Positions 6,905 to 15,389 of a DNA stretch of 35,938 bases are shown in pieces. The notes beneath the pieces are model-generated. The model was not told the origin of the DNA. It did no database searches and saw nothing but the letters and a program-made list of their open reading frames with translations. This DNA is from JBKBMT01 sp046295655. GTDB taxonomy: Bacteria; Pseudomonadota; Alphaproteobacteria; Rhodobacterales; Rhodobacteraceae. The stretch's first letter is position 1, and every line of letters begins with the position of its first letter. The translations under genes and the position numbers were made by a program. The stretch is from contig JBKBMT010000027.1 of assembly GCA_046295655.1 (NCBI GenBank), positions 1 to 35,938 of the forward strand. Reading direction: 5' to 3'.

Positions 6905-8447
6905 CGCCTTCCGGGGCGGCCTGCTTGCCCTTGCGGCGGGGCTTTGCGCGCTGCCGCTGGCGGCCGCCGAGCCGGACGGTCGCGCGCTTTACGACGACCA
7001 TTGCGCGGCCTGCCACCTGGAGAACCGCCTCGGCGCGCAGGGTCCCGCCCTGATCCCCGAGACGCTGGGCCGCATGTACGGCCCGGCGCTCGAGGCGGTG
7101 ATCGCGCAGGGCCGACCGGCGACCCAGATGCCGGGCTTCGCCGACAGCCTGTCGGCGGCCGAGATCACTGCCATCGCGGCCTATCTGACCGAGCCGCTGG
7201 CCGAAACCCCGGTCTGGGGGATGGCCGAGATCCTGGCCACCCGCGCGGTGCGCGACGACTGGACACCGACCCCGGCGCCGGTCTTTGCGGCCGATCCGAT
7301 GAACGTGACGCTGGCGGTCGAGATCGCCGACAACCACATCTCGGTCCTCGACGGCGACAGCTTTAACCTGCTCGACCGGTTCGAGACACCCTTTGCGGTG
7401 CACGGCGGCCCGAAGTTCAGCCCCGACGGACGGCTTGTCTATGTCGTGTCCCGCGACGGCTGGGTGCAGAAGTACGACATCTGGGGTCTGCAGGAAGTGG
7501 GCCGCATCCGTGCCGGTCTGAATGCCCGGAACATCGCGATCAGCGCCGACGGACGCTGGCTTGCGGTGGCGAACTATCTGCCGATGACGCTGACGATCCT
7601 CGACGCCGCCACGCTGGAGCCTGCGCGCGTGCTGGACATCCGCGGCCGCGACGGCACGCCGAGCCGCGTGTCGGCGGTCTATCAGGCCCCGCCGCGCGAA
7701 AGCTTCATCCTGGCGCTGAAGGACATTCCCGAAGTCTGGGAGATTTCCACCGCCGATCATCCGCCGCATTCCGGCTGGGTTCACGATACCCGGGTCGAGG
7801 GGCCGCCGAAGGTTGCCCGGCAGTTTCCGGTGCGCAGGATACGGGTCGATCACATCCTTGACGACTTCTTCTTCGACCAGGGCTACGAGCATCTGATCGG
7901 CGCCTCGCGCGAGACGGAACAGGCCAAGGTGATCGACCTGACCTACGGCCACAAGGTCGCCGACATCGACCTGCCGGGCATGCCGCATCTGGGCTCCGGG
8001 ATCACCTGGGCCTGGGGCGACACGACCATCATGGCGACGCCGCACCTGAAGGAGGGCGTGATCTCGTTCATCGACATGAAGACCTGGCGGACCGTGAAGC
8101 GGATCGAGACGCTGGGGCCCGGATTCTTCCTGCGCTCGCATGTCAACAGCCCGCATGTCTGGGCGGATGTGTTCTTCGGCCCGAACCGGGATGCGATGCA
8201 TGTGATCGACAGGCAAAGCCTCGAGATCGTCGCGACCCTGCGCCCCGCGCCCGGCCGGACGGTCGCCCATACCGAATTCACACGGGACGGGCGGCACGCG
8301 CTGGTCTCGATCTGGGAGGATGACGGCGCGGTGATCGTCTACGAGGACGCGACGCTGACAGAGGTCGCGCGGCTGCCGATGCGCAAGCCTTCGGGGAAAT
8401 ACAATGTCTGGAACAAGATCACCTTCGCCGAAGGCACCAGCCACTGA
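6879..8447 (+). CDS. nirN: Dihydro-haem d1 dehydrogenase NirN
   Basis: NirN is a periplasmic paralogue of cd1 nitrite reductase NirS. It oxidises a propionate of dihydro-haem d1 to the acrylate and passes haem d1 on to NirS. The 522-residue product has a signal peptide (residues about 12-30), a cytochrome c domain with CAACH at 42-46, and an 8-bladed d1-binding propeller from about residue 140. The length and the position at the end of the d1 synthesis genes favour NirN over NirS, but the two families are similar enough that alignment would be the formal test. The ATG has an AAGGG eight bases upstream inside nirJ. The 3' end overlaps the next small gene by 44 bases. Confidence 0.87.
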   Translation: MIPRTASSDAFRGGLLALAAGLCALPLAAAEPDGRALYDDHCAACHLENRLGAQGPALIPETLGRMYGPALEAVIAQGRPATQMPGFADSLSAAEITAIAAYLTEPLAETPVWGMAEILATRAVRDDWTPTPAPVFAADPMNVTLAVEIADNHISVLDGDSFNLLDRFETPFAVHGGPKFSPDGRLVYVVSRDGWVQKYDIWGLQEVGRIRAGLNARNIAISADGRWLAVANYLPMTLTILDAATLEPARVLDIRGRDGTPSRVSAVYQAPPRESFILALKDIPEVWEISTADHPPHSGWVHDTRVEGPPKVARQFPVRRIRVDHILDDFFFDQGYEHLIGASRETEQAKVIDLTYGHKVADIDLPGMPHLGSGITWAWGDTTIMATPHLKEGVISFIDMKTWRTVKRIETLGPGFFLRSHVNSPHVWADVFFGPNRDAMHVIDRQSLEIVATLRPAPGRTVAHTEFTRDGRHALVSIWEDDGAVIVYEDATLTEVARLPMRKPSGKYNVWNKITFAEGTSH

Positions 8448-8664
8448 CGGCCGCTGGCCGGTCTGGAAACTGGCGGTGCTGCTCTATCCGTTCGCGGCGG
8501 CCACGGTGGCGATCAACCTGTTCCTGCTGGGCCTGATCGGCCAGGCCGTGGGACTGCCCGCCATTCCGCCGCTGGTGGCGCTGGCGCTGTCGGTTCCCCT
8601 TGGCGCGCCGGCGTCCTGGGCCGCAGGCCTGTGGCTGCGCAGCCTGCTGGATCAGGCGGGCTGA
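8404..8664 (+). CDS. Small membrane protein downstream of nirN
   Basis: The 86-residue product has a polar N-terminus (residues 1-20) and two hydrophobic segments, about 22-48 and 53-78, so it is probably an inner-membrane protein with two helices. It begins inside the end of nirN (44-base overlap), which ties it to the haem d1 operon. The overall look, a WKLAVLLYPF start and a helix with INLFLLGLI, recalls small NnrT-like proteins found with denitrification genes in Rhodobacterales. That assignment is from memory and weak. No metal or catalytic motif is visible. It might help an assembly or NO-stress step, but function is unknown. Confidence 0.7.
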   Translation: MSGTRSPSPKAPATDGRWPVWKLAVLLYPFAAATVAINLFLLGLIGQAVGLPAIPPLVALALSVPLGAPASWAAGLWLRSLLDQAG

Positions 8665-8692
8665 GCGGCAGCGGCGGGATTTCGCCCCGCGC

Positions 8693-8706
8693 TTGACAAT
8701 CGTCAA
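8693..8706 (+). promoter_or_regulatory. Perfect FNR/NnrR-type operator of the nos operon
   Basis: TTGAC-AATC-GTCAA is an exact inverted repeat with four spacer bases, the textbook half-site arrangement for FNR/Dnr/NnrR regulators. It lies in the only sizeable gap before nosC (76 bases). The centre is 8699.5; a class II promoter would start transcription near 8741, which is the first ATG of nosC. It is the likely oxygen- or NO-responsive control site for the whole nos operon. Confidence 0.8.
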
Positions 8707-8740
8707 GGCCGTTCGGCCGGCGATCGCGCAAGCTTCGGTC

Positions 8741-9085
8741 ATGGGCGCGATGTTCCGAATTCTGCTGCTGATGGCCCTGCTGCCGGGCCTCGTCACGGGC
8801 ATCCTGCCGCTGCCCGGTGCTGCGGCGGGCTTCGCGATGGACATCTGTGCGGACGGCGGCCCCGTCACCGTGCGCCTCGATGCCGAGGGCGGGCCGCGGC
8901 CGGACACCCCGTGCGAGGATTGCTGTCTGGTCTGCGGCCCGGGTCCGCTTGCGTTGCCCGCCCCCATGGGCGCCGTCGGGCTTGCGGATGGGTCGCATGT
9001 CGTCCGGCTGCCGGCTGCGACCGAACTGCCCGCGCCCGCTCGCTTCCTGCTGTCGCGTCCGCGCGGCCCTCCGGTCCGGATCTGA
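8741..9085 (+). CDS. nosC: NosC-like small exported cysteine protein
   Basis: The product is 114 residues, or 111 if translation starts at the in-frame ATG at 8750. It has a hydrophobic N-terminal segment (about residues 5-28) that may be a signal peptide or membrane anchor. The notable motif is PCEDCCLVC in the middle, giving CX2CCX2C, plus an earlier single Cys; this suggests metal binding and recalls DUF2946-type proteins. The position immediately before nosR and behind the FNR-type box matches nosC of the Paracoccus nosCRZDFYLX operon. There it has been linked, with nosR, to copper-dependent control of nos expression. No Shine-Dalgarno is seen at either start. Identification rests mainly on position and the cysteine motif. 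Confidence 0.65.
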   Translation: MGAMFRILLLMALLPGLVTGILPLPGAAAGFAMDICADGGPVTVRLDAEGGPRPDTPCEDCCLVCGPGPLALPAPMGAVGLADGSHVVRLPAATELPAPARFLLSRPRGPPVRI

Positions 9086-9086
9086 C

Positions 9087-11270
9087 ATGCTCCCCTTGCG
9101 CCTTCTGCTTCTGTGTCTGCTGCTGGTTCCGGGCCTTGCGCGTGCCGACCACGCGCTGCTGTCCCGATTCCTGGCCGAAGTGCCGGCGGCGGAACTGGTC
9201 GAGGGCGCCGAGGGCTATGGCCCCCTGCTCGACAATCTGCCTGTCGCCCCGGTGCTGCGGGCAGGCCGGACCGTCGGCTGGGCCTTCGTCAATTCCAGCT
9301 TCGTCGGCACGACCGGCTATTCCGGCAAGCCGATCCACGTTCTGATCGCGCTCGACCCCGATGCGGTGGTGCAGGGCGTCCGGCTGGTCCAGCATTCCGA
9401 GCCGATCGTCCTGATCGGCATTCCCGAGGCGCGGATCGCCCGGCTGACCGAGGACTTCCGCGGCCGCGACATCGCCGCCGAGGCGCGGGGCGAGGCCGCG
9501 CATCCGCTGGACATCATCTCCGGCGTGACCGTCACCATCATGGTGATCGACGATTCGATCCTGCGGTCGTCGCTTCGGGTCGCGCGGGCGCTGAACCTCG
9601 GCGGGCTCGGGGTGGCGGACGCGGCGCCGGGCCCGCGGTTCGAACTCGATCCGTCGGCCGAGGCCGCGCGGGACTGGGACACGCTGGTGGGCGACGGCAC
9701 CATCCGGCGCATGGTGCTGGATGTGGCCGAGGTGAACGCCGCCTTCGCCGCGGTCGATCCCCGCGCCGCCGCCGTGCCCGAACCCGGCCCGGACGACGAT
9801 GCCTTTGCCGAGATCTACATGACGCTGCCCAGCATCCCCGCCATCGGCGCGGCGATGCTGCTGGAGCGCGAACGGCAGAACGTCGCGAACTGGCTGGGCG
9901 AGGGCGACCATGCCCTGATGGTGATGGGGCTCGGCCGCTATTCCTTCAAGGGTTCGGGCTATGTCCGCGGCGGTCTGTTCGACCGCATCCAGCTGATCCA
10001 GGGCGACCTCTCGATCCGGTTCCGCGACCGCGATCACCGCCGGGTCGGCGACGTGGCGGCCACGGGCGCGCCGCGGTTCCGCGAGCAGGACCTGTTCCGC
10101 ATTCCCGCCGCCAGCGGCTTCGACCCGGCTCAGCCCTGGCGGCTGCAACTGCTGGTCGGGCGCGAGATCGGCGCGCTGGAGCGGGTGTTCACCACCTTCG
10201 AAGCCGGCTGGCAACCGCCTCCGCATCTGCTGGTCGAGGTCGCGCCCCCCGCCGCAGCCCCGCCGGCCATGGACATCGAGGCCGGCGAACAGGCGGCGAT
10301 GACCGCGCTGTGGCAGCGGATCTGGCGGGAAAAGACGGTCGAGATCGCCGCCAGCCTTGCGATGCTGGCCGTGCTGACGGCGGTGTTCTTCTTCCAGGGC
10401 TACGCGACCCGTTCGGAAAGGGCCTTCTACTGGTTCCGGATGGGGTTCCTGACCGTCACCCTGGTGTTCCTCGGCTGGTATGCGAATGCGCAGCTGTCGG
10501 TCGTGAACCTGATGGCGCTGGCCAATTCGCTGCGCGAGGGGTTCACCTGGCAGGCCTTCCTGCTGGATCCGCTGACCTTCATCCTCTGGTGGTCGGTCGC
10601 CGCGGCGCTGATCTTCTGGGGCCGCGGGGCCTATTGCGGCTGGCTGTGCCCGTTCGGCGCCCTGCAGGAACTGACGAACCAGATCGCGCGCCGGTTCCGG
10701 GTGCCGCAATGGACCCTGCCCTGGGGCCTGCACGAAAGGCTGTGGGCGGTGAAATACATCCTGTTCCTCGGGCTGTTCGGCGTGTCGCTGGCCTCGATCG
10801 ACCAGGCCGAGAAGCTGGCCGAGGTGGAGCCGTTCAAGACCGCCATCGTGCTGAAGTTCGATCGCGCCTGGCCCTTCGTCGCCTATGCGCTGGTGCTGCT
10901 GGGCATCGGGCTGTTCGTGGAACGGTTCTACTGCCGCTATCTCTGCCCGCTGGGCGGCGCGCTGGCGATCCCGGCACGGATGCGGATGTTCGACTGGCTC
11001 AGGCGCTATCGCGAATGCGGCAGCCCCTGCCAGACCTGCGCCAACGAATGTTTCGTGCAGGCGATTCACCCGACCGGAGAGATCAATCCGAACGAGTGCC
11101 TGAACTGCCTGCACTGCCAGGTGCTGTACCAGTCCACCACCAAATGCCCCGTCGTCGTCAGAAGGCTCAAGCGGCGCGAGACCGCCTCGGGCGGCGCGGC
11201 GGCGCTCGACCGGGTTCTGACCAATCACCCGAACCAACCCAAGCAACCGAAAGGACACGGAAATGTCTGA
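9087..11270 (+). CDS. nosR: Nitrous oxide reductase electron donor and regulator NosR
   Basis: NosR is an inner-membrane flavo-iron-sulphur protein that feeds electrons to NosZ and is needed for nosZ expression. The 727-residue product has a signal peptide, then a periplasmic FMN-binding domain with flavinylation motif DIISGVT (Thr148 the likely FMN attachment residue). A run of membrane helices from about residue 420 follows, with two CX3CP motifs at C517/C521 and C616/C620. The C-terminus has two 4Fe-4S cysteine sets, C644-C655 (CGSPCQTCANEC) and C671, C674, C677, C687. The ATG at 9087 follows the nosC stop by one base; a longer frame back to 8817 would overlap nosC. The stop lies inside nosZ (8-base overlap), and the last 15 residues are low-complexity. 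Confidence 0.94.
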   Translation: MLPLRLLLLCLLLVPGLARADHALLSRFLAEVPAAELVEGAEGYGPLLDNLPVAPVLRAGRTVGWAFVNSSFVGTTGYSGKPIHVLIALDPDAVVQGVRLVQHSEPIVLIGIPEARIARLTEDFRGRDIAAEARGEAAHPLDIISGVTVTIMVIDDSILRSSLRVARALNLGGLGVADAAPGPRFELDPSAEAARDWDTLVGDGTIRRMVLDVAEVNAAFAAVDPRAAAVPEPGPDDDAFAEIYMTLPSIPAIGAAMLLERERQNVANWLGEGDHALMVMGLGRYSFKGSGYVRGGLFDRIQLIQGDLSIRFRDRDHRRVGDVAATGAPRFREQDLFRIPAASGFDPAQPWRLQLLVGREIGALERVFTTFEAGWQPPPHLLVEVAPPAAAPPAMDIEAGEQAAMTALWQRIWREKTVEIAASLAMLAVLTAVFFFQGYATRSERAFYWFRMGFLTVTLVFLGWYANAQLSVVNLMALANSLREGFTWQAFLLDPLTFILWWSVAAALIFWGRGAYCGWLCPFGALQELTNQIARRFRVPQWTLPWGLHERLWAVKYILFLGLFGVSLASIDQAEKLAEVEPFKTAIVLKFDRAWPFVAYALVLLGIGLFVERFYCRYLCPLGGALAIPARMRMFDWLRRYRECGSPCQTCANECFVQAIHPTGEINPNECLNCLHCQVLYQSTTKCPVVVRRLKRRETASGGAAALDRVLTNHPNQPKQPKGHGNV

Positions 11271-13197
11271 ACTTCCCAGAACCGGCATAAGCCGCAGGGG
11301 ACTGCTGGGCGCAACCGCCGGTGGCGCCGCGCTTGGCACCCTGGGCGGAACCGCGCTGCTGACCGGGGCCGCCGGCACCGCGCTGGTCTCGTCCGCGACC
11401 GGGGCCGCGGCCGCGACCGCGGGTGCCCATGTGGCACCGGGCGAGCTTGACGAATACTACGGCTTCTGGTCCTCGGGCCATTCCGGCGAGATGCGCATCA
11501 TCGGCATCCCCTCGATGCGCGAGCTGATGCGGGTGCCGGTGTTCAACCGCTGCTCTGCCACCGGCTGGGGGCAGACCAACGAGTCGATCAAGATCATGCG
11601 CGACGGCATGACCGAGCGGACCAAGCGGTTCCTCGAGGCCAACGGCAAGAAGGTGCACGACAACGGCGACCTGCACCACGTGCACATGTCCTTCACCGAA
11701 GGCAAGTACGACGGCCGCTACCTGTTCATGAACGACAAGGCCAATACCCGCGTCGCCCGGGTGCGCTGCGACATCATGAAATGCGACAAGATGCTGGAGA
11801 TCCCGAACGCCAAGGCGATCCACGGCATGCGGCCGCAGAAATGGCCCCGAACCAACTACATCTTCTGCAACGGCGAGGATGAGGGGCCGATGGTCAATGA
11901 CGGCAAGATCCTCGACGATCCGTCGCAATACGTGAACTTCTACACCGCCGTGAACGCCGACGAGATGACCGTGGCCTGGCAGGTGATGGTGTCGGGCAAC
12001 CTCGACAACACCGATGCGGACTACGAAGGCAAGTGGGCGTTCTCGACCTGCTACAACTCGGAAATGGGGATGAACCTGGCCGAGATGACGGCGGCGGACA
12101 TGGACCATGTGGTGGTCTTCAACATCGCCGAGATCGAGAAGGGCATCGCCGAGGGCGACTATATCGAGCTGAACGGCGTCAAGGTGATCGACGGGCGCAA
12201 GGGTGTGAACAAGAACTACACCCGCTACATCCCGATCCCCAACAACCCGCACGGCTGCAACATGGCGCCGGACAAGATCCACCTGTGCATCGGCGGCAAG
12301 CTGTCGCCGACGGTCAGCGTGATCGACGTGCGCAAGCTCGATGCGGTGTTCTACGAGGATGCCGATCCGCGCAGCGCCGTGGTGGCGGAACCGGAACTGG
12401 GCCTCGGCCCGCTGCACACTGCCTTCGACGGCAAGGGAAATGCCTATACGACCCTGTTCCTCGACAGTCAGGTGGTGTTCTGGAACATCGAGCGGGCGGT
12501 GCGGGCCTATGCCGGCGAGAACGTGAACCCGATCATCTCCAAGACCGACGTTCACTACCAGCCGGGCCACAACTCCACCTCCATGGGCGAGACCCTGGAG
12601 GCGGATGGCAAGTACTTCGTCTCGATGAACAAGTTCTCGAAGGACCGGTTCCTGAACGTGGGCCCCCTGAAGCCCGAGAACGAACAGCTGTTCGTGATCG
12701 ACGGCGACAAGTTGCACCTCGTCCACGACGGCCCGACCTTCGCCGAGCCGCACGATTCGATCCTGGTGCACCGGTCGGTGGTGAGCCCGCTGCATGTCTA
12801 TGACCGCAACGATCCGACCTGGGCCGAGACCCGGCGCCAGGCCGAGGCCGACGGCGTGGATATCGACGACTACATGGACACGGTGATCCGGGACGGCAAC
12901 AAGGTCCGGGTCTACATGACGAGCCAGGCGCCGACCTTCAGCCTCGAATCCTTCACGGTCCGGGAAGGCGACGAGGTGACCGTGATCATCACCAATCTCG
13001 ACGATATCGAGGATCTGGCCCATGGCTTCTGCATGGGCGATCACGGCGTGGCCTTCGAGATCAGCCCGCAGCAGACTGCCTCGGCGACCTTCGTTGCAGC
13101 CAAGCCCGGCGTCTTCTGGTACTACTGCCAGTGGTTCTGCCACGCGCTGCACATGGAGATGCGCGGGCGCATGTTCGTCGAACCCCGGGACGCGTGA
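11263..13197 (+). CDS. nosZ: Nitrous oxide reductase NosZ, clade I, Tat-exported
   Basis: NosZ reduces N2O to N2 in the periplasm. The 644-residue product begins with a twin-arginine signal (ISRRGLLG near residue 10), typical of clade I enzymes. The N-terminal propeller carries the CuZ histidines: H138, H139 and H141 (DLHHVH) plus further histidines in NPHGCNM, GPLHTAF, QPGHNS and EPHDS. The C-terminal cupredoxin domain has the full CuA set H587, C622, W624, C626, H630 and M633 (CQWFCHALHMEM). All expected ligands are present. AAGGA lies upstream of the ATG, inside the end of nosR; the two genes overlap by eight bases. nosD follows one base after the stop. Confidence 0.97.
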   Translation: MSELPRTGISRRGLLGATAGGAALGTLGGTALLTGAAGTALVSSATGAAAATAGAHVAPGELDEYYGFWSSGHSGEMRIIGIPSMRELMRVPVFNRCSATGWGQTNESIKIMRDGMTERTKRFLEANGKKVHDNGDLHHVHMSFTEGKYDGRYLFMNDKANTRVARVRCDIMKCDKMLEIPNAKAIHGMRPQKWPRTNYIFCNGEDEGPMVNDGKILDDPSQYVNFYTAVNADEMTVAWQVMVSGNLDNTDADYEGKWAFSTCYNSEMGMNLAEMTAADMDHVVVFNIAEIEKGIAEGDYIELNGVKVIDGRKGVNKNYTRYIPIPNNPHGCNMAPDKIHLCIGGKLSPTVSVIDVRKLDAVFYEDADPRSAVVAEPELGLGPLHTAFDGKGNAYTTLFLDSQVVFWNIERAVRAYAGENVNPIISKTDVHYQPGHNSTSMGETLEADGKYFVSMNKFSKDRFLNVGPLKPENEQLFVIDGDKLHLVHDGPTFAEPHDSILVHRSVVSPLHVYDRNDPTWAETRRQAEADGVDIDDYMDTVIRDGNKVRVYMTSQAPTFSLESFTVREGDEVTVIITNLDDIEDLAHGFCMGDHGVAFEISPQQTASATFVAAKPGVFWYYCQWFCHALHMEMRGRMFVEPRDA

Positions 13198-13198
13198 C

Positions 13199-14521
13199 AT
13201 GGATCTGCGTGCCCTGATCCTGACCTTCGTTCTGGTCCTGCCCCTGCCGGCGGCGGCCCAGACGCGGGTGGAGCCGGGCATGCTGGCCCTTGCGCTGGGG
13301 GCAGCTGCCCCCGGCGACACCCTGATCCTTGCACCGGGGCGGCACGCCGGCCCGGTGATCCTCGACCGTCCAGTGATCCTGAAGGGCGAACCGGGCGCGG
13401 TGATTGACGGCGGCGGGCACGGCTCGGTCATCACCATCACCGCACCCGACGTGACGGTGCGGGGGCTGACCATCACCGGATCGGGAACGGACGGTCAGGC
13501 CATCGATTCCGGCGTGCGCATCCTCAAGGGTGGCGACCGCGCGCTGATCGCGGACAACCACCTGGAGGGCAACCGCCACGGCATCGACGTGCATGGCGGG
13601 CGCGATGCGCGGGTGATCGGCAACACGATCGTCGGCAGCACCTTCCACCGGGTCAACGACCGCGGCAACGGCGTCTATGTCTGGAATTCGCCCGGCGCGG
13701 TGGTCGAGGGCAACGACATCCGCTTCGGCCGCGACGGGATCTTCTCGAACGCCTCGCGGCGCAACGTCTATCGCAACAACGTGTTCCGCGACCTGCGCTT
13801 CGCCATCCACTTCATGTACACCAACGATGCCGAGATCGCGGGCAATGTCAGCATCGGCAACACCCTCGGCTATGCGCTGATGTTCTCGAACCGCATCGCG
13901 GTGCGCGACAACCTGTCGCTCGGCGACCGCACCCACGGGCTGATGCTGAACTATGCCAACGAGGCCGACGTCAGCGGCAACCTGATCCGCGGCGGCACGC
14001 ACGAGAAATGCACCTTCATCTACAACGCCCACAAGAACCTCATTGCGGGAAACCGGTTCGAAGGCTGCGAGATCGGCATCCACTTCACCGCCGGATCCGA
14101 ACGCAACGCCATCACCGGCAATGCCTTCATCGGCAACCGGACACAGGTGAAGTATGTCGGCACGCGGCATGTGGAATGGAGCCTTGGCGGGGTCGGCAAC
14201 TTCTGGTCCGATCACACGCTCTTCGACCTGAACGGCGACGGGATCGCCGACAGCCCGTTCCGGCCCAACGACCTGATGGACCACATCCTCTGGTCGCAAC
14301 CCTCCGCCAAGCTGCTGCTCGGCTCGCCCGCGGTGCAGCTGGTGCGCTGGTCGCAGGCGGCCTTCCCGGCGATCCTTCCGGGTGGCGTGGTGGACAGCGC
14401 GCCGCTGATGCGGCCACCCGAAATTCCCGTCCCGCCCGCGTTCCTGCCCGACGAGGCGCAGGCTGTCGCGGCGGCGAAATCCCGAAGGTATGATGATGCT
14501 GACGCTGTCTCGTCTCACTAA
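13199..14521 (+). CDS. nosD: NosD, periplasmic NosZ maturation protein
   Basis: NosD is a periplasmic beta-helix protein of the NosDFY complex that helps build the CuZ site of NosZ. The 440-residue product has a signal peptide (residues about 1-21, ending PAAAQ). It then has a long series of right-handed parallel beta-helix repeats with recurrent I-x-GN patterns (for example VIGNTIVG, AIAGNVS-like and LIAGNRFEG), characteristic of the CASH/NosD family. Length is normal for NosD. The ATG lies one base after the nosZ stop. The 3' end overlaps nosF by 32 bases, consistent with coupled production of the NosDFY parts. Confidence 0.94.
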   Translation: MDLRALILTFVLVLPLPAAAQTRVEPGMLALALGAAAPGDTLILAPGRHAGPVILDRPVILKGEPGAVIDGGGHGSVITITAPDVTVRGLTITGSGTDGQAIDSGVRILKGGDRALIADNHLEGNRHGIDVHGGRDARVIGNTIVGSTFHRVNDRGNGVYVWNSPGAVVEGNDIRFGRDGIFSNASRRNVYRNNVFRDLRFAIHFMYTNDAEIAGNVSIGNTLGYALMFSNRIAVRDNLSLGDRTHGLMLNYANEADVSGNLIRGGTHEKCTFIYNAHKNLIAGNRFEGCEIGIHFTAGSERNAITGNAFIGNRTQVKYVGTRHVEWSLGGVGNFWSDHTLFDLNGDGIADSPFRPNDLMDHILWSQPSAKLLLGSPAVQLVRWSQAAFPAILPGGVVDSAPLMRPPEIPVPPAFLPDEAQAVAAAKSRRYDDADAVSSH

Positions 14522-15389
14522 GCGCTTCACCGGCGTCCAGGCGCTGAGCGATGTGTCGATGTCGGTCGCGCCGGGGGAACGCGTGGCGCTGCTCGGCCAC
14601 AACGGAGCGGGCAAATCCACGCTGATGAAGATCGTCCTGGGGCTGATCCCGCACACCTCCGGCCGGGTCGAGGTGCTGGGCGCGGCGCCCGGATCGGCCG
14701 TGGCGCGCGAAGGCGTCGCCTATCTGCCTGAAAGCGTGGCCTTCCACCCGGCGCTGACGGGGCGCGAGCAGATCGCGCATTATCTGCGCCTGCGCGGCCG
14801 GCCCGCGCGCGAGGCGGCGGGGCTGTTGGGCCGTGTCGGGCTCGGCCATGCCGCCGACCGCAGGATCGGCACCTATTCCAAGGGCATGCGGCAGCGGATC
14901 GGGCTGGCGCAGGCGCTGATCGGCGCGCCCCGGCTGATGGTGCTGGACGAGCCGACATCGGGCCTAGACCCGGTGTCGCGGCGGGATTTCTATGCCATCC
15001 TCGACGGGCTGGCCGCCGATGGCACGGCGATCCTGTTGTCCTCGCATGCGCTGACCGAGGTCGAGGCGCGCACCGACCGTATCGTGATCCTGTCGAAAGG
15101 CTGTCTGGTGGCCGAGGGCAGCCTGGCCGAGCTTCGGCGGCAGGCAGACCTGCCGGTGCGCATCGTGGTCACGCCCGCGTCGGTTCCCTGCTCGCCGACG
15201 ACCCTGGTCCGGGCCTTTCCCGGGGCCGAACGGCAGGGGGACCAGATCGTGCTGCACTGCGCCCGGCACGAGAAGCTCGACATCCTCGCGCGTCTCGTTC
15301 CGCTGGCAGAGCGGATTGCCGACATCGACATGCAGCCGCCGAGCCTCGAGGACATCTACAGCCACTTCAGCCGGAGGGCCGGGCAATGA
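14490..15389 (+). CDS. nosF: NosF, ABC transporter ATPase of the NosDFY system
   Basis: NosF is the cytoplasmic ATPase that drives NosY/NosD in NosZ copper-site maturation. In the 299-residue product the Walker A is GHNGAGKST (36-44). The ABC signature is YSKGMRQRIGLAQ, Walker B is LMVLDEPTSGLD, and the H-loop is SSHALTE, so the nucleotide-binding domain is intact. Three consecutive ATG codons begin at 14490; GAAGG at 14484-14488 is best spaced for the third (14496), so the protein may start two residues later. It overlaps nosD by 32 bases and nosY by four. The last ~70 residues form the usual C-terminal accessory part. Confidence 0.94.
   Translation: MMMLTLSRLTKRFTGVQALSDVSMSVAPGERVALLGHNGAGKSTLMKIVLGLIPHTSGRVEVLGAAPGSAVAREGVAYLPESVAFHPALTGREQIAHYLRLRGRPAREAAGLLGRVGLGHAADRRIGTYSKGMRQRIGLAQALIGAPRLMVLDEPTSGLDPVSRRDFYAILDGLAADGTAILLSSHALTEVEARTDRIVILSKGCLVAEGSLAELRRQADLPVRIVVTPASVPCSPTTLVRAFPGAERQGDQIVLHCARHEKLDILARLVPLAERIADIDMQPPSLEDIYSHFSRRAGQ

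Noticed and set aside
6879..8447. Calling this gene nirS
   Set aside because: The N-terminal cytochrome c domain plus d1-type propeller fits both, but position at the end of nirE-J and a total length of 522 residues fit NirN. No second cd1-type gene is in the window to compare.
8865..11378. 837-codon minus-strand open frame opposite nosC-nosR
   Set aside because: Antisense of NosR with its clear Fe-S and membrane motifs; no start or domain support.
11167..13476. 769-codon minus-strand open frame opposite nosZ
   Set aside because: His/Val/Asp-rich antisense product of nosZ; no family signature.
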